Below are positions 1 through 6,538 of a stretch of 11,999 nt of DNA, piece by piece (within the stretch, counting starts at the first letter, position 1; every line of letters begins with the position of its first letter). The notes under the pieces were generated by a model. That model worked only from the letters and a program-made list of their open reading frames with translations. It searched no databases and had not been told where the DNA came from. A program made the translations under genes and the position numbers. Origin of the DNA: Planctomycetaceae bacterium (GTDB lineage: Bacteria > Planctomycetota > Planctomycetia > Planctomycetales > Planctomycetaceae); assembly GCA_027080405.1 (NCBI GenBank), contig JALWSL010000684.1, positions 1 through 11,999 of the forward strand. Direction: 5' to 3'.

Positions 1-2
1 GC

Positions 3-2012
3 CCCAAAGTGGTCGAGCGGGCCATCCGTGATTCCAAACTGGATGAACTCCCCAGTCTGAAAGGAAGCGACGATCCGGGACAGGACATCATCGAAGGATT
101 GAAAATCACCCGAACGGCCGGGGAAGATCATCATCAGTTGAATATTCTCGATTTGCAATATACATCGAAAAACAAGGAAGACGCCCAGATCATCCTGACC
201 GCTGTCATCAAGGCATACGATGAATTCCTGAAAGACGACGCGAAAGACAGCTACAACGAACTGTCACGACTTCTCAGGCAGATCAACGAAGAACTCAAAC
301 CCCGTCTGCAGGAAAAAGTAGCCGAGTATCAGGAGTTTCGCGAAAACGCTCCGTTGATCTGGAAAGCACCTCCGGGGGCAGCGGCCGGCCCGAACGATGT
401 AATGAACATTCACCAGCAACGTGTCCAGGCGATTGCTTCCGAGCGGGTCAAAGTGGAGCTGTTGCGTCAGGAAGTCGCTTCCCGTGTTTCCACACTCAGC
501 GATGCGATCAAACGAGGCGAATCCCGCGAAGCTCTCCTGCTGTTGGTGAAAACTTTCCTTCAGAAAGATCAACAGTCAAACACTCAAACCGTTGTTACCG
601 GAGACACTCAGAAACAGCAACTCGATTCCCAACTGCTTCCACTGATTCTGGAAGAACAGCAATTGCTCGAACGGTTCGATGTCCAACATCCGAAAGTTCT
701 CAATGTTCGTGAACGGATGCGGCGTGTCGTTTCCTACTACCATCAACAGGGAATCGACCTGCCCACGGAAAAAATCACGGAAGACGGCAAAACCCAACCT
801 GCCGTTGAAGACCCGGTTCAAACCTATCTGATCGCGATGAAGCAGCAGGAACAGGTGCTGAACAACAGAATCGAAGAGTTGGAAAAGCTGTACCAGGAAT
901 CTGCAGAAAAAGCGAAAGAGTTTTCACGATATGAGGCCAAAGATCAGATCCTCAGCGATGAACTGAAGCGGATCAAGTCCATTCACGATATTGTCGTCAA
1001 ACGCATTGAAGAACTGACCCTGGTGCGCGACAAGGGATATATGCTCCAGCAGATATCACCTGCCCGCGCAGAGAACGATATCAAGCGGATCATCAAAATT
1101 TTGGGGGGATGTATCGTCTTTGTACTGGCCTCGGCTTATGGTCTGCTCTTCCTGCGAGAAATCAGGGATACCTCGATCAGATCATTGAATGATCTGCAAA
1201 ATATCACCACGATTCCGATTTTGGGGACGCTTCCCGCGATTGCGAATCCCGCGAAGAATCTCGAAGCAGCTCGACAAACCGGGCTCTCGCCGATGTTGTA
1301 CTACTATCACGATCCCGCTTCGCCCGAAGCTGAAGCGTGCCGGTCTGTGCGATCAACCTTCTTCGTTCGAACAGGCGATGCAAACGCGCGAATTGTGCAA
1401 TTCACCAGCGCAGAACCGGGAGACGGGAAAACCACCTGTATCGCCAACCTGGCCATCTCCATCGCACAGGCTGGAAAGAAAGTTCTGCTTATCGATGCCG
1501 ATTTGCGACGACCAATGATCCATCGCCTGTTCGGCCTGAGGGAAGACGTCGGTCTGAGTGAAACGCTCAATGGGGAAGTCGAGATGAACGACGCGTTGCA
1601 AAAGACGGACATCGAGAATCTTTCCATCCTGACGGCAGGGAGCATCCCCTCGAAACCGGCCGAGTTGCTTTCCTCGGCGAAACTTCACTACCTGCTTGGG
1701 GAAGCCGCCCGGGAATACGACTTCGTGTTAATCGACACCCCTCCGGTTCTGGCGGTTTCCGATCCATTCATTCTCGCACAATCCGTCGATGCGGTCATGC
1801 TGGTGGTCAGGATGCACAAAAACCGCAGACCCTCCATCAAACGGGCACTGGAACAGTTTGAAGCCCACGAGGTCGATCTGCTGGGCACCATCGCCAACGG
1901 GTTGCGGGATCAATCTGGTGAATACCTCTACAAAGGAGGTTACGCCGGTGGATACAGCAGAAATCCCCTTGCTCCTGAGAAGAAAAAGGAACTGGTCGAA
2001 ACAGGGCAATAA
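3..2012 (+). CDS. Exopolysaccharide tyrosine autokinase, Wzc/CpsD-like (5' partial)
   Basis: This is a BY-kinase of the Wzc/CapB type, an inner-membrane protein that autophosphorylates on tyrosine and controls polymerisation and export of surface polysaccharide. The frame is open to the first bases of the window, so the first membrane segment and most of the Wzz domain lie upstream; the GTG at 9 is not a credible start. Numbering from it, residues about 70-350 are charged, coiled-coil-like periplasmic sequence. A membrane helix at about 364-383 ([19 protein letters not shown]) is followed by the cytoplasmic kinase. Walker A is AEPGDGKTT (Lys474), Walker A' is [11 protein letters not shown] (Asp496) and Walker B is FVLIDTPP (Asp576). 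The C-terminal [15 protein letters not shown] holds four tyrosines, like the autophosphorylation cluster of Wzc. Adaptor and kinase are fused in one chain, the proteobacterial arrangement, unlike the split CapA/CapB pair of Firmicutes. The polysaccharide made cannot be told from here. Confidence 0.93.
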   Translation, partial: PKVVERAIRDSKLDELPSLKGSDDPGQDIIEGLKITRTAGEDHHQLNILDLQYTSKNKEDAQIILTAVIKAYDEFLKDDAKDSYNELSRLLRQINEELKPRLQEKVAEYQEFRENAPLIWKAPPGAAAGPNDVMNIHQQRVQAIASERVKVELLRQEVASRVSTLSDAIKRGESREALLLLVKTFLQKDQQSNTQTVVTGDTQKQQLDSQLLPLILEEQQLLERFDVQHPKVLNVRERMRRVVSYYHQQGIDLPTEKITEDGKTQPAVEDPVQTYLIAMKQQEQVLNNRIEELEKLYQESAEKAKEFSRYEAKDQILSDELKRIKSIHDIVVKRIEELTLVRDKGYMLQQISPARAENDIKRIIKILGGCIVFVLASAYGLLFLREIRDTSIRSLNDLQNITTIPILGTLPAIANPAKNLEAARQTGLSPMLYYYHDPASPEAEACRSVRSTFFVRTGDANARIVQFTSAEPGDGKTTCIANLAISIAQAGKKVLLIDADLRRPMIHRLFGLREDVGLSETLNGEVEMNDALQKTDIENLSILTAGSIPSKPAELLSSAKLHYLLGEAAREYDFVLIDTPPVLAVSDPFILAQSVDAVMLVVRMHKNRRPSIKRALEQFEAHEVDLLGTIANGLRDQSGEYLYKGGYAGGYSRNPLAPEKKKELVETGQ

Positions 2013-2100
2013 GGACTGCATAACAGCCTGAATCAATCAGATTGAAGCATGCCTGAAGCGATCGACGGGGAAACGTGAAGTTGGAGATGTTACGGTCGAT

Positions 2101-2138
2101 CGGCCTGCTCCCTGTTTGGGACGGGCCGCTTTCTTTTC
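2101..2138 (+). terminator. Hairpin with T-rich tail after the tyrosine kinase gene
   Basis: CGGCC (2101-2105) pairs with GGCCG (2124-2128), and TCCC (2109-2112) pairs with GGGA (2118-2121) around a TGTTT loop; a small internal bulge separates the two helices. CTTTCTTTTC follows at once, as expected of an intrinsic terminator read on the plus strand. It lies 88 bases after the kinase stop and just before the convergent end of cmk. The T-tract is broken by a C, so efficiency is uncertain. Confidence 0.5.
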
Positions 2139-2154
2139 GACTGTTGTCAAATCG

Positions 2155-2829
2155 TCAGCCGGGCAGTTGCATCGTTTTGCGGACGCTCTCTACCATCAGG
2201 TTGACAACTTCCTCCCGGGTCTTGTTTGAATTATCGATAATTATCGCATCCCCGGCCGGTTTGAGAGGGGCCGCCTTGCGGTTCCGGTCGCGTTCATCGC
2301 GCTGTTCTATTTCCTTGAGTATCATTTCCTTGCTGATCCCCGGATTGTCTGCCCGCAGATCATTCCAGCGTCTTTCCGCACGAACATCGGGGGAAGCTGT
2401 CAGGAAAAATTTGCAGCTGGCCTGCGGGAAAACCACGGTGCCCTGATCCCGTCCTTCTGAAACAAGCGAGTATTCGCCCGCCAGTTTTCTCTGCTGCTCA
2501 ACAAGAACCTCTCGAACTGCCGGAAATGTCGCAACGACCGAAGCCGCCTGACTGATTTTATCACTTCGCAGTTCGTCCCCGGGATCATTACCATCGATCA
2601 GAAGACGGTTCTTCGAAAACTCAAACCTGATCTGCCGAGCCTGTTTCACAATTTGCGATTCATCATCGAAAGAAATTCCATTTTTCAGACATCGCCAGGC
2701 TACCGCCCGGTACATTGCTCCGGTATCGAGAAACGGGAGATCGAGGCGCGAAGCCAATTCCCTTGCCGCCGTACTTTTCCCGGTCCCGGCAGGACCATCA
2801 ATGGTTATTATCAATCGTTCTCGTTCCAT
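2155..2829 (-). CDS. cmk: Cytidylate kinase (CMP/dCMP kinase)
   Basis: Cytosolic kinase that phosphorylates CMP and dCMP with ATP in pyrimidine nucleotide recycling. The 224-residue length is normal for the bacterial monomeric enzyme. The N-terminus ITIDGPAGTGKSTAA (about 9-23) is the P-loop, FLDTGAMYRA (about 34-43) is the conserved CMP-binding stretch, and SEGRDQGTVVFP (about 122-133) corresponds to the GRDMGTVVFP motif of the E. coli enzyme, with Gln in place of Met. RDERDRNRKAAPLKPA is the arginine-rich lid. The ATG at 2829 is favoured because the P-loop begins at the usual distance and GGAG lies five bases upstream (complement of 2835-2838). The nearest upstream minus-strand gene (SUKH) ends about 200 bases away, so cmk may have its own promoter, but I could not identify one. 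Confidence 0.96.
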   Translation of the reverse strand: MERERLIITIDGPAGTGKSTAARELASRLDLPFLDTGAMYRAVAWRCLKNGISFDDESQIVKQARQIRFEFSKNRLLIDGNDPGDELRSDKISQAASVVATFPAVREVLVEQQRKLAGEYSLVSEGRDQGTVVFPQASCKFFLTASPDVRAERRWNDLRADNPGISKEMILKEIEQRDERDRNRKAAPLKPAGDAIIIDNSNKTREEVVNLMVESVRKTMQLPG

Positions 2830-2834
2830 TAATG

Positions 2835-2838
2835 CTCC
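2835..2838 (-). promoter_or_regulatory. Ribosome binding site of cmk
   Basis: GGAG on the minus strand, five bases before the ATG of cmk. It is one of the few Shine-Dalgarno-like sites in this window and supports that start. Confidence 0.5.
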
Positions 2839-3029
2839 GACCTAGAAATCACTACTTTGCTTTTCGAAGATAAATGAGACTTGAACGATCATCGAACCAA
2901 CTCTTCAACCACCCCTTACAGAACCGGAGGATACCAGCAGCATCAGAGAATACCAGACAATCAGAAACAAACGGAAACAAGCAGAGACCGGAAAGGCTGC
3001 GGCGCCCGATCGTACCTGTTCCACAAAAG

Positions 3030-3057
3030 TTTCACGCAACGCGTGATAAGCGTGAAA
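3030..3057 (-). terminator. 8-bp stem-loop over the stop codon of the SUKH gene
   Basis: TTTCACGC (3030-3037) and GCGTGAAA (3050-3057) form a perfect 8-bp stem with a 12-base loop. On the minus strand the stem spans the last codons and the TGA of the SUKH gene and is followed by CTTTTGTGG, a short T-run only. It could be a weak terminator or a 3'-end stabilising hairpin that separates this gene from cmk. Confidence 0.35.
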
Positions 3058-4186
3058 CGATATTCTGTGCTTCGCTCGCGGGAACAAAACAACCGTTGGA
3101 AAAACAGGAACACGCTCTCAATTGGGCAATCGTTTCCGATAACCGCGAATCCGGAACCCAACAGACAAGCCAATCCCGCTCATTCTGTGCCCCGACTTCC
3201 CGAATCAACGAAACAATTTGCTCCCGGGCAATTCCCAGGCAATCCAACTCGGAGAATAAAAAATAATCTCCGTTTTGCAAGCCGACCTCCCGGGAGTGGG
3301 AAACTTCGTCCCTCACTTCTGCAATTAAAAGGTGCCCTTCAAATTGAGGCGATTCGATGTGGAGACTCTGCCGGGGTGAAGAACTGCTGCTTAAAAAAAC
3401 TCTCGGAATCAATTCCTTGTGCTGCGACAAATAGCTTCGCCGATCCTCAATGATGGCTGCGACATGTTCGGCAAATGTTGCTGTCGATGTTTTTTTCATC
3501 TCGGAACGGGAATCCCTTCCCCTCCATTCGGCATCTTTCGATGTATCTTCCAGCTTTCCCGGTGCATCGGTCTGAATGTTCTGATAAACGACCGTTTCCA
3601 GTAGTCGTTGCTGAAGTTCTTCCGAATTGAAAAAATTGTCGCCCCCAAGAAGTGGCTCTCCGCGCGAGACGTGAAAACTGGGCAAACAGTGGTGATATTC
3701 TCCTACAGCAGTTTTTGCAAGATGTCGTTGCCTGGCAATGGTGTATTCAGTGAACCCCGGGTAACGATTGATAATTTCGCCGTGACAATCGCAATGAAAG
3801 ACAGCCTTTCCATCCCACCGACACTCGTTGAAGAGAACCAGAATGACCGTTTCAGTTTGCAAACGGGGCCTGTTTCGCGCTCCCGGCTCATTGACTGCAA
3901 TCTTTCCGGATGTTTCGTCAAAATGGGAATCTGGCTGTCCCAACACGATCCAGTTTTTGGGGAAATGGTGACGATTGGCCAGAGTCGCTCCCACAACATA
4001 GGGAAGCCCGGCAACTCCCGTCGCCCGCCAATAGCCGTATTGCATCAGTAACCACTTCATGCTTTCAGGAAAGACGATGCCCAATCGCCGCTCTGCCTGA
4101 GCAATGGTTTCCCATTTTTCCAGATGATGACCACGAAACCAAACCGCATGTTCGCATACATATTTTTTGTATTCTGCCGGATCCAT
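3032..4186 (-). CDS. SMI1/KNR4 (SUKH) family protein with extra C-terminal region
   Basis: The N-terminal part carries a SUKH-like signature: IAQAERRLGIVFPESMKWLL at about 28-47 fits the helix pattern I..E..LG..LP..Y..FL, followed by QYGYWRA, and EYTIARQRHL appears near 147-156. In bacteria this fold is best known as immunity proteins against contact-dependent or polymorphic toxins, but it is also a general scaffold, so the role here is unknown. The 384-residue chain is about twice the size of a single SUKH domain. A low-complexity linker (about 205-235) leads to a C-terminal part, about 236-384, with a serine run (SSSSS at 266-270) that I do not recognise. No signal peptide or membrane helix is seen. 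It lies 52 bases downstream of the phosphoesterase-like gene and could share its transcript. No toxin gene is adjacent. The ATG at 4186 has no Shine-Dalgarno sequence. The SUKH call is from motif reading only. Confidence 0.75.
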   Translation of the reverse strand: MDPAEYKKYVCEHAVWFRGHHLEKWETIAQAERRLGIVFPESMKWLLMQYGYWRATGVAGLPYVVGATLANRHHFPKNWIVLGQPDSHFDETSGKIAVNEPGARNRPRLQTETVILVLFNECRWDGKAVFHCDCHGEIINRYPGFTEYTIARQRHLAKTAVGEYHHCLPSFHVSRGEPLLGGDNFFNSEELQQRLLETVVYQNIQTDAPGKLEDTSKDAEWRGRDSRSEMKKTSTATFAEHVAAIIEDRRSYLSQHKELIPRVFLSSSSSPRQSLHIESPQFEGHLLIAEVRDEVSHSREVGLQNGDYFLFSELDCLGIAREQIVSLIREVGAQNERDWLVCWVPDSRLSETIAQLRACSCFSNGCFVPASEAQNIVSRLSRVA

Positions 4187-4238
4187 TTTTCAACTTTTCA
4201 AAACAGGAACAGTGTACCAGCGTCGGAAACCACAACGA

Positions 4239-4619
4239 TTACAACCCTTCCAGTTCATCGCAGAGCATCAGAAATTCCCAGTTGTCAGCTTTGGGGATAA
4301 TAGAGACAAAACCACGCAATCGCTGACCTTCCAGACGGAGTTCCCACAAATTTTCTGTCTGTGTCAGCAACAGATACATGCCAGCATCCCATCGCGAAAC
4401 AGTCCCGCGATTTCGGCTCACTTCCCCTTCATAATCGAGGTATTCGATCCGGTGATCAGGAAGCAACTCGGCATCCGAGCGAATCTCCCCCACTCGCCCG
4501 CTACTGCCGGGTAACGGTTGCTGGAGCAAACGCCAGGTTTGCAGAGTTTCTCCAACTTCCAACATGAAATCCCAATGCAGAAATGGAAAATCATGCTCCA
4601 GAATGACAAATCGGTGCAT
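4239..4619 (-). CDS. Stand-alone LigD 3'-phosphoesterase-like domain protein
   Basis: At 126 residues it resembles the phosphoesterase (PE) domain at the N-terminus of bacterial DNA ligase D, which trims 3' phosphates and ribonucleotides at DNA breaks during end joining. The residues shown to be essential in Pseudomonas LigD line up in spacing: His42/His48/Asp50 correspond to His9, His15 and Asp17 (EHDFPFLHWDF), and His84/Tyr88 to His56 and Tyr60 (DHRIEYLDYEG). GTVSRWDAGMY (72-82) matches the GTV.VWD.GTY strand. The expected Arg two residues after the Asp (DFRLE) is Met19 here. There is no polymerase or ligase domain, and no Ku gene in the window. It fits the family of short PE-only proteins (LigD_N type). 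Activity cannot be assumed given the Arg to Met change. It is the first gene of a possible pair with the SUKH gene. No Shine-Dalgarno sequence is seen before the ATG. Confidence 0.8.
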   Translation of the reverse strand: MHRFVILEHDFPFLHWDFMLEVGETLQTWRLLQQPLPGSSGRVGEIRSDAELLPDHRIEYLDYEGEVSRNRGTVSRWDAGMYLLLTQTENLWELRLEGQRLRGFVSIIPKADNWEFLMLCDELEGL

Positions 4620-4756
4620 TGAATCGGAACAATCCAGTTATACAGTCCATGTTCTCGAAAAGCCGTGGATCCTAACAAAGGTCTCTCATTTCGGGAATCT
4701 CTCTTTTTTCTCCCGAACATTTTAATCGACTATTCGAGAAAAGCCTTCCAGGAAAT

Positions 4757-4781
4757 ACAGTGCTGAATATGTAAGCATTGT
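4757..4781. promoter_or_regulatory. 25-bp palindrome upstream of glnA, operator candidate
   Basis: ACAGTGCT (4757-4764) and AGCATTGT (4774-4781) are inverted arms that match at 7 of 8 positions around a 9-base AT-rich centre. The inner 17 bases have the TGC-N11-GCA shape of NtrC sites (TGCAC...GTGCA), although only the outer three bases of each arm fit. The right arm ends 7 bases before the glnA promoter element, where a -35 box would sit, so a dimeric regulator could act here. Which protein binds is inference. Confidence 0.4.
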
Positions 4782-4788
4782 CCAATGT

Positions 4789-4804
4789 TGGTATAATGTT
4801 TGCT
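4789..4804 (+). promoter_or_regulatory. glnA promoter: sigma-54 (-24/-12) element overlapping an extended -10
   Basis: TGGTATAATGTTTGCT matches the sigma-54 consensus TGGCACRNNNNTTGCW at 10 of its 12 defined positions, with GG (4790-4791) and GC (4802-4803) exactly 10 bases apart. The mismatches are the two C's of GGCAC. The same bases contain TGGTATAAT, a perfect extended -10 (TGnTATAAT) for the housekeeping sigma factor, with no good -35 at 4769-4774. Predicted starts are about 4815 for sigma-54 or about 4804 for sigma-70. glnA is a classic sigma-54/NtrC target in enteric bacteria, which favours the first reading without proving it. Confidence 0.5.
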
Positions 4805-4814
4805 GGTAGCAGAC

Positions 4815-4846
4815 CAGGTTGTGCGACAGTAACATCAAACAACCTG
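4815..4846 (+). promoter_or_regulatory. Stem-loop in the glnA leader
   Basis: CAGGTTGT (4815-4822) and ACAACCTG (4839-4846) form a perfect 8-bp stem with a 16-base loop. It begins at the transcription start predicted from the sigma-54 element, so it would be the 5' end of the glnA mRNA. It could protect the transcript or act as a DNA operator. It lies 53 bases before the ATG and no T-run follows, so it is not a standard attenuator. Confidence 0.4.
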
Positions 4847-4899
4847 AAACAAAACAGAACGAGTCACTTTGCTGTTGATCGAGAAAACAGGCCCCCATT

Positions 4900-6324
4900 A
4901 TGACCCCGAGAGAAGTCTTGGCTCTCTGTAGAGAGCGTGAAATCAAAGCGATCGATTTACGTTTCATGGATTTTCCCGGCACGTTGAAACATTTCACAAT
5001 TCCAACGGAAGTCCTTACGGAGAAAGCATTTGAAGAAGGTTTCAGTTTCGACGCTTCTTCCATGTACGGCTGGCAGGCGATTAACGAAAGTGACATGCTG
5101 GTTGTGCCGCAGCCAGAAACGGCTTTTATTGATCCGCTTCAGGTAAACACATTGTGCCTGACCTGCAATATCCAGGATCCCATTACCCGTGTTGATTATG
5201 CCAAAGATCCGCGCAATGTTGCCCGTAAAGCAGACGCCTACATGAAATCAACCGGAATTGCCGATGAATCCCGGTTTGGTCTCGAACCGGAATTTTTTAT
5301 TTTCGACAACGTCTGCTTCGACCAACAGATCAACGAAGGCTATTACCATCTGGAAAGTTCAGAAGGAGAATGGACGCGAGGCGAACTCCAGAGCCAAAAC
5401 GGAGGTATGAACAACGCCGGATATAAAATCCGAAAAAGAGAGGGATACTTTCCTGTCCCGCCGTCTGATTCCCTCCACAGTCTGCGTACCGAGATGATGC
5501 TTGCGTTGATGGATGCGGGAATCGATATCGCTGCCCATCACCACGAAGTAGCGACCGGCGGTCAGTCGGAATTCCAAATTGCCCATCAACCGTTGCTCAG
5601 CGCCGCTGACAACTATTTGCGTCTGAAAAATATCGTAAAAAATGTGGCTGCTCGGGCGGGCAAAACAGTCACCTTCATGCCCAAGCCGTTATGGGGCGAG
5701 AACGGTTCCGGATTACATATGCACTTTTCATTGTGGAAACAGGGCGAAACTCTTTTCGCCGATTCCGGTTATGGAGGGTTGAGTGAAATCGCCTTGCATG
5801 CGATGGGGGGAATTTTACATCATGCTCCCGCCTTGATGGCGTTTTGCTGCCCTACCACCAATAGCTATAAACGTCTTGTCCCCGGTTTTGAAGCACCAGT
5901 CAATTTAACCTACAGTTTTCGCAACCGCTCGGCTGCCATCCGGATTCCGGTTCATACATCCAGTCGACAAAGCAAACGGTTTGAATTTCGTTGTCCGGAT
6001 TCCTCCTGCAATCCCTACCTGGCGATGTCAGCCATTATGATGGCGGTTCTGGACGGTATTCAGAAAAAAATCGACCCCGGCCCTCCGTTGGACAAAGACG
6101 TTTACGATCTGACGGAAGAAGAATTGCAGGATGTTCCCCACACTCCGATCAGTTTCGAAGAGTCGTTACAGGCCCTAAGAGACGATCACGAATTTTTACT
6201 CCGAGGAGATGTTTTTACCGAAGATGTGATCGATACCTGGATCTGGTACAAAATGGAAAAAGAGGTCCACATGCTGCGAGAACGCCCTCATCCCTATGAA
6301 TTCATGATGTATTACGATATTTGA
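4900..6324 (+). CDS. glnA: Glutamine synthetase, type I (GSI-beta-like)
   Basis: Makes glutamine from glutamate, ammonia and ATP, the main ammonia-assimilation step in the cytosol, as a dodecamer. The 474 residues compare with 469 in E. coli. Recognisable parts are FMDFPGTLKHF near the N-terminus, the metal and glutamate site FGLEPEFFIFD (about 126-136), ENGSGLHMHFSLW (about 267-279), NSYKRLVPGFEAP, the NRSAAIRIP loop and RCPDSSCNPYLAMSA. DVYDLTEEE contains Tyr402 at the place of the adenylylated Tyr397 of E. coli, which suggests the GSI-beta subtype controlled by covalent modification; the adenylyltransferase is not in this window. The ATG at 4900 fits the family N-terminus, with no clear Shine-Dalgarno sequence. 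It is monocistronic as far as can be seen, with its own control region upstream (palindrome, sigma-54-like promoter, leader stem-loop). Confidence 0.98.
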   Translation: MTPREVLALCREREIKAIDLRFMDFPGTLKHFTIPTEVLTEKAFEEGFSFDASSMYGWQAINESDMLVVPQPETAFIDPLQVNTLCLTCNIQDPITRVDYAKDPRNVARKADAYMKSTGIADESRFGLEPEFFIFDNVCFDQQINEGYYHLESSEGEWTRGELQSQNGGMNNAGYKIRKREGYFPVPPSDSLHSLRTEMMLALMDAGIDIAAHHHEVATGGQSEFQIAHQPLLSAADNYLRLKNIVKNVAARAGKTVTFMPKPLWGENGSGLHMHFSLWKQGETLFADSGYGGLSEIALHAMGGILHHAPALMAFCCPTTNSYKRLVPGFEAPVNLTYSFRNRSAAIRIPVHTSSRQSKRFEFRCPDSSCNPYLAMSAIMMAVLDGIQKKIDPGPPLDKDVYDLTEEELQDVPHTPISFEESLQALRDDHEFLLRGDVFTEDVIDTWIWYKMEKEVHMLRERPHPYEFMMYYDI

Positions 6325-6330
6325 TGCCAG

Positions 6331-6382
6331 GATCGTCTGTTGGGCCTGTCAACGATATGAGGCTGTCAACGATCTTCCTTTA
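6331..6382 (+). repeat. Direct repeat CTGTCAACGAT x2 in a possible hairpin after glnA
   Basis: CTGTCAACGAT occurs at 6346-6356 and 6363-6373, 17 bases apart, starting 22 bases after the glnA stop. GATCGT (6331-6336) can pair with ACGATC (6369-6374), and GTTG (6339-6342) with CAAC of either copy, so two alternative hairpins are possible. TTCCTTTAT follows. It may be the glnA terminator, but the stems are short and the T-run is interrupted. The remaining bases up to the next gene show nothing else I can support. Confidence 0.3.
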
Positions 6383-6523
6383 TGATCAGAAAAGCAATGA
6401 CAGGAGAACAGTAAACAGCAGCCCTGACGGCGAAAGGGATTCAATTGACTGCTTGCATTGAGGCACACTCCCGCGTATGTTTAAAGGTGGTTGATGCGAT
6501 GTGCAGTCTGCTGTCCTGCCTTT

Positions 6524-6531
6524 AGAAGGAG
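6524..6531 (+). promoter_or_regulatory. Ribosome binding site deciding the start of the small secreted protein
   Basis: AGAAGGAG ends seven bases before the ATG at 6539. It is the best Shine-Dalgarno match before any gene here and selects this ATG over the upstream TTG at 6491, which would place 16 extra residues before the signal peptide. Confidence 0.7.
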
Positions 6532-6538
6532 CCTCAAG

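Noticed and set aside
2874..3453. Two overlapping plus-strand open frames, including one of 190 codons
   Set aside because: They lie largely antisense to the SUKH gene and the cmk upstream region, their translations are low-complexity polar sequence with no family feature, and the two frames are mutually incompatible.
3608..4514. Several plus-strand open frames of 115-147 codons
   Set aside because: They are antisense to the SUKH and phosphoesterase-like genes, whose minus-strand proteins have recognisable motifs.
4900..6324. glnA as a glutamine synthetase-like gamma-glutamylpolyamine synthetase
   Set aside because: Length, the adenylylation tyrosine and the full set of type I motifs fit true glutamine synthetase better.
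6445..6481. TTGACT...TATGTT as promoter of the small secreted protein
   Set aside because: The spacer is 25 bases, too long for a normal sigma-70 promoter.
6491..6538. Upstream TTG start for the small secreted protein
   Set aside because: ATG 6539 has a strong ribosome binding site at ideal spacing and starts the signal peptide; the extension adds only cysteine- and arginine-rich residues.
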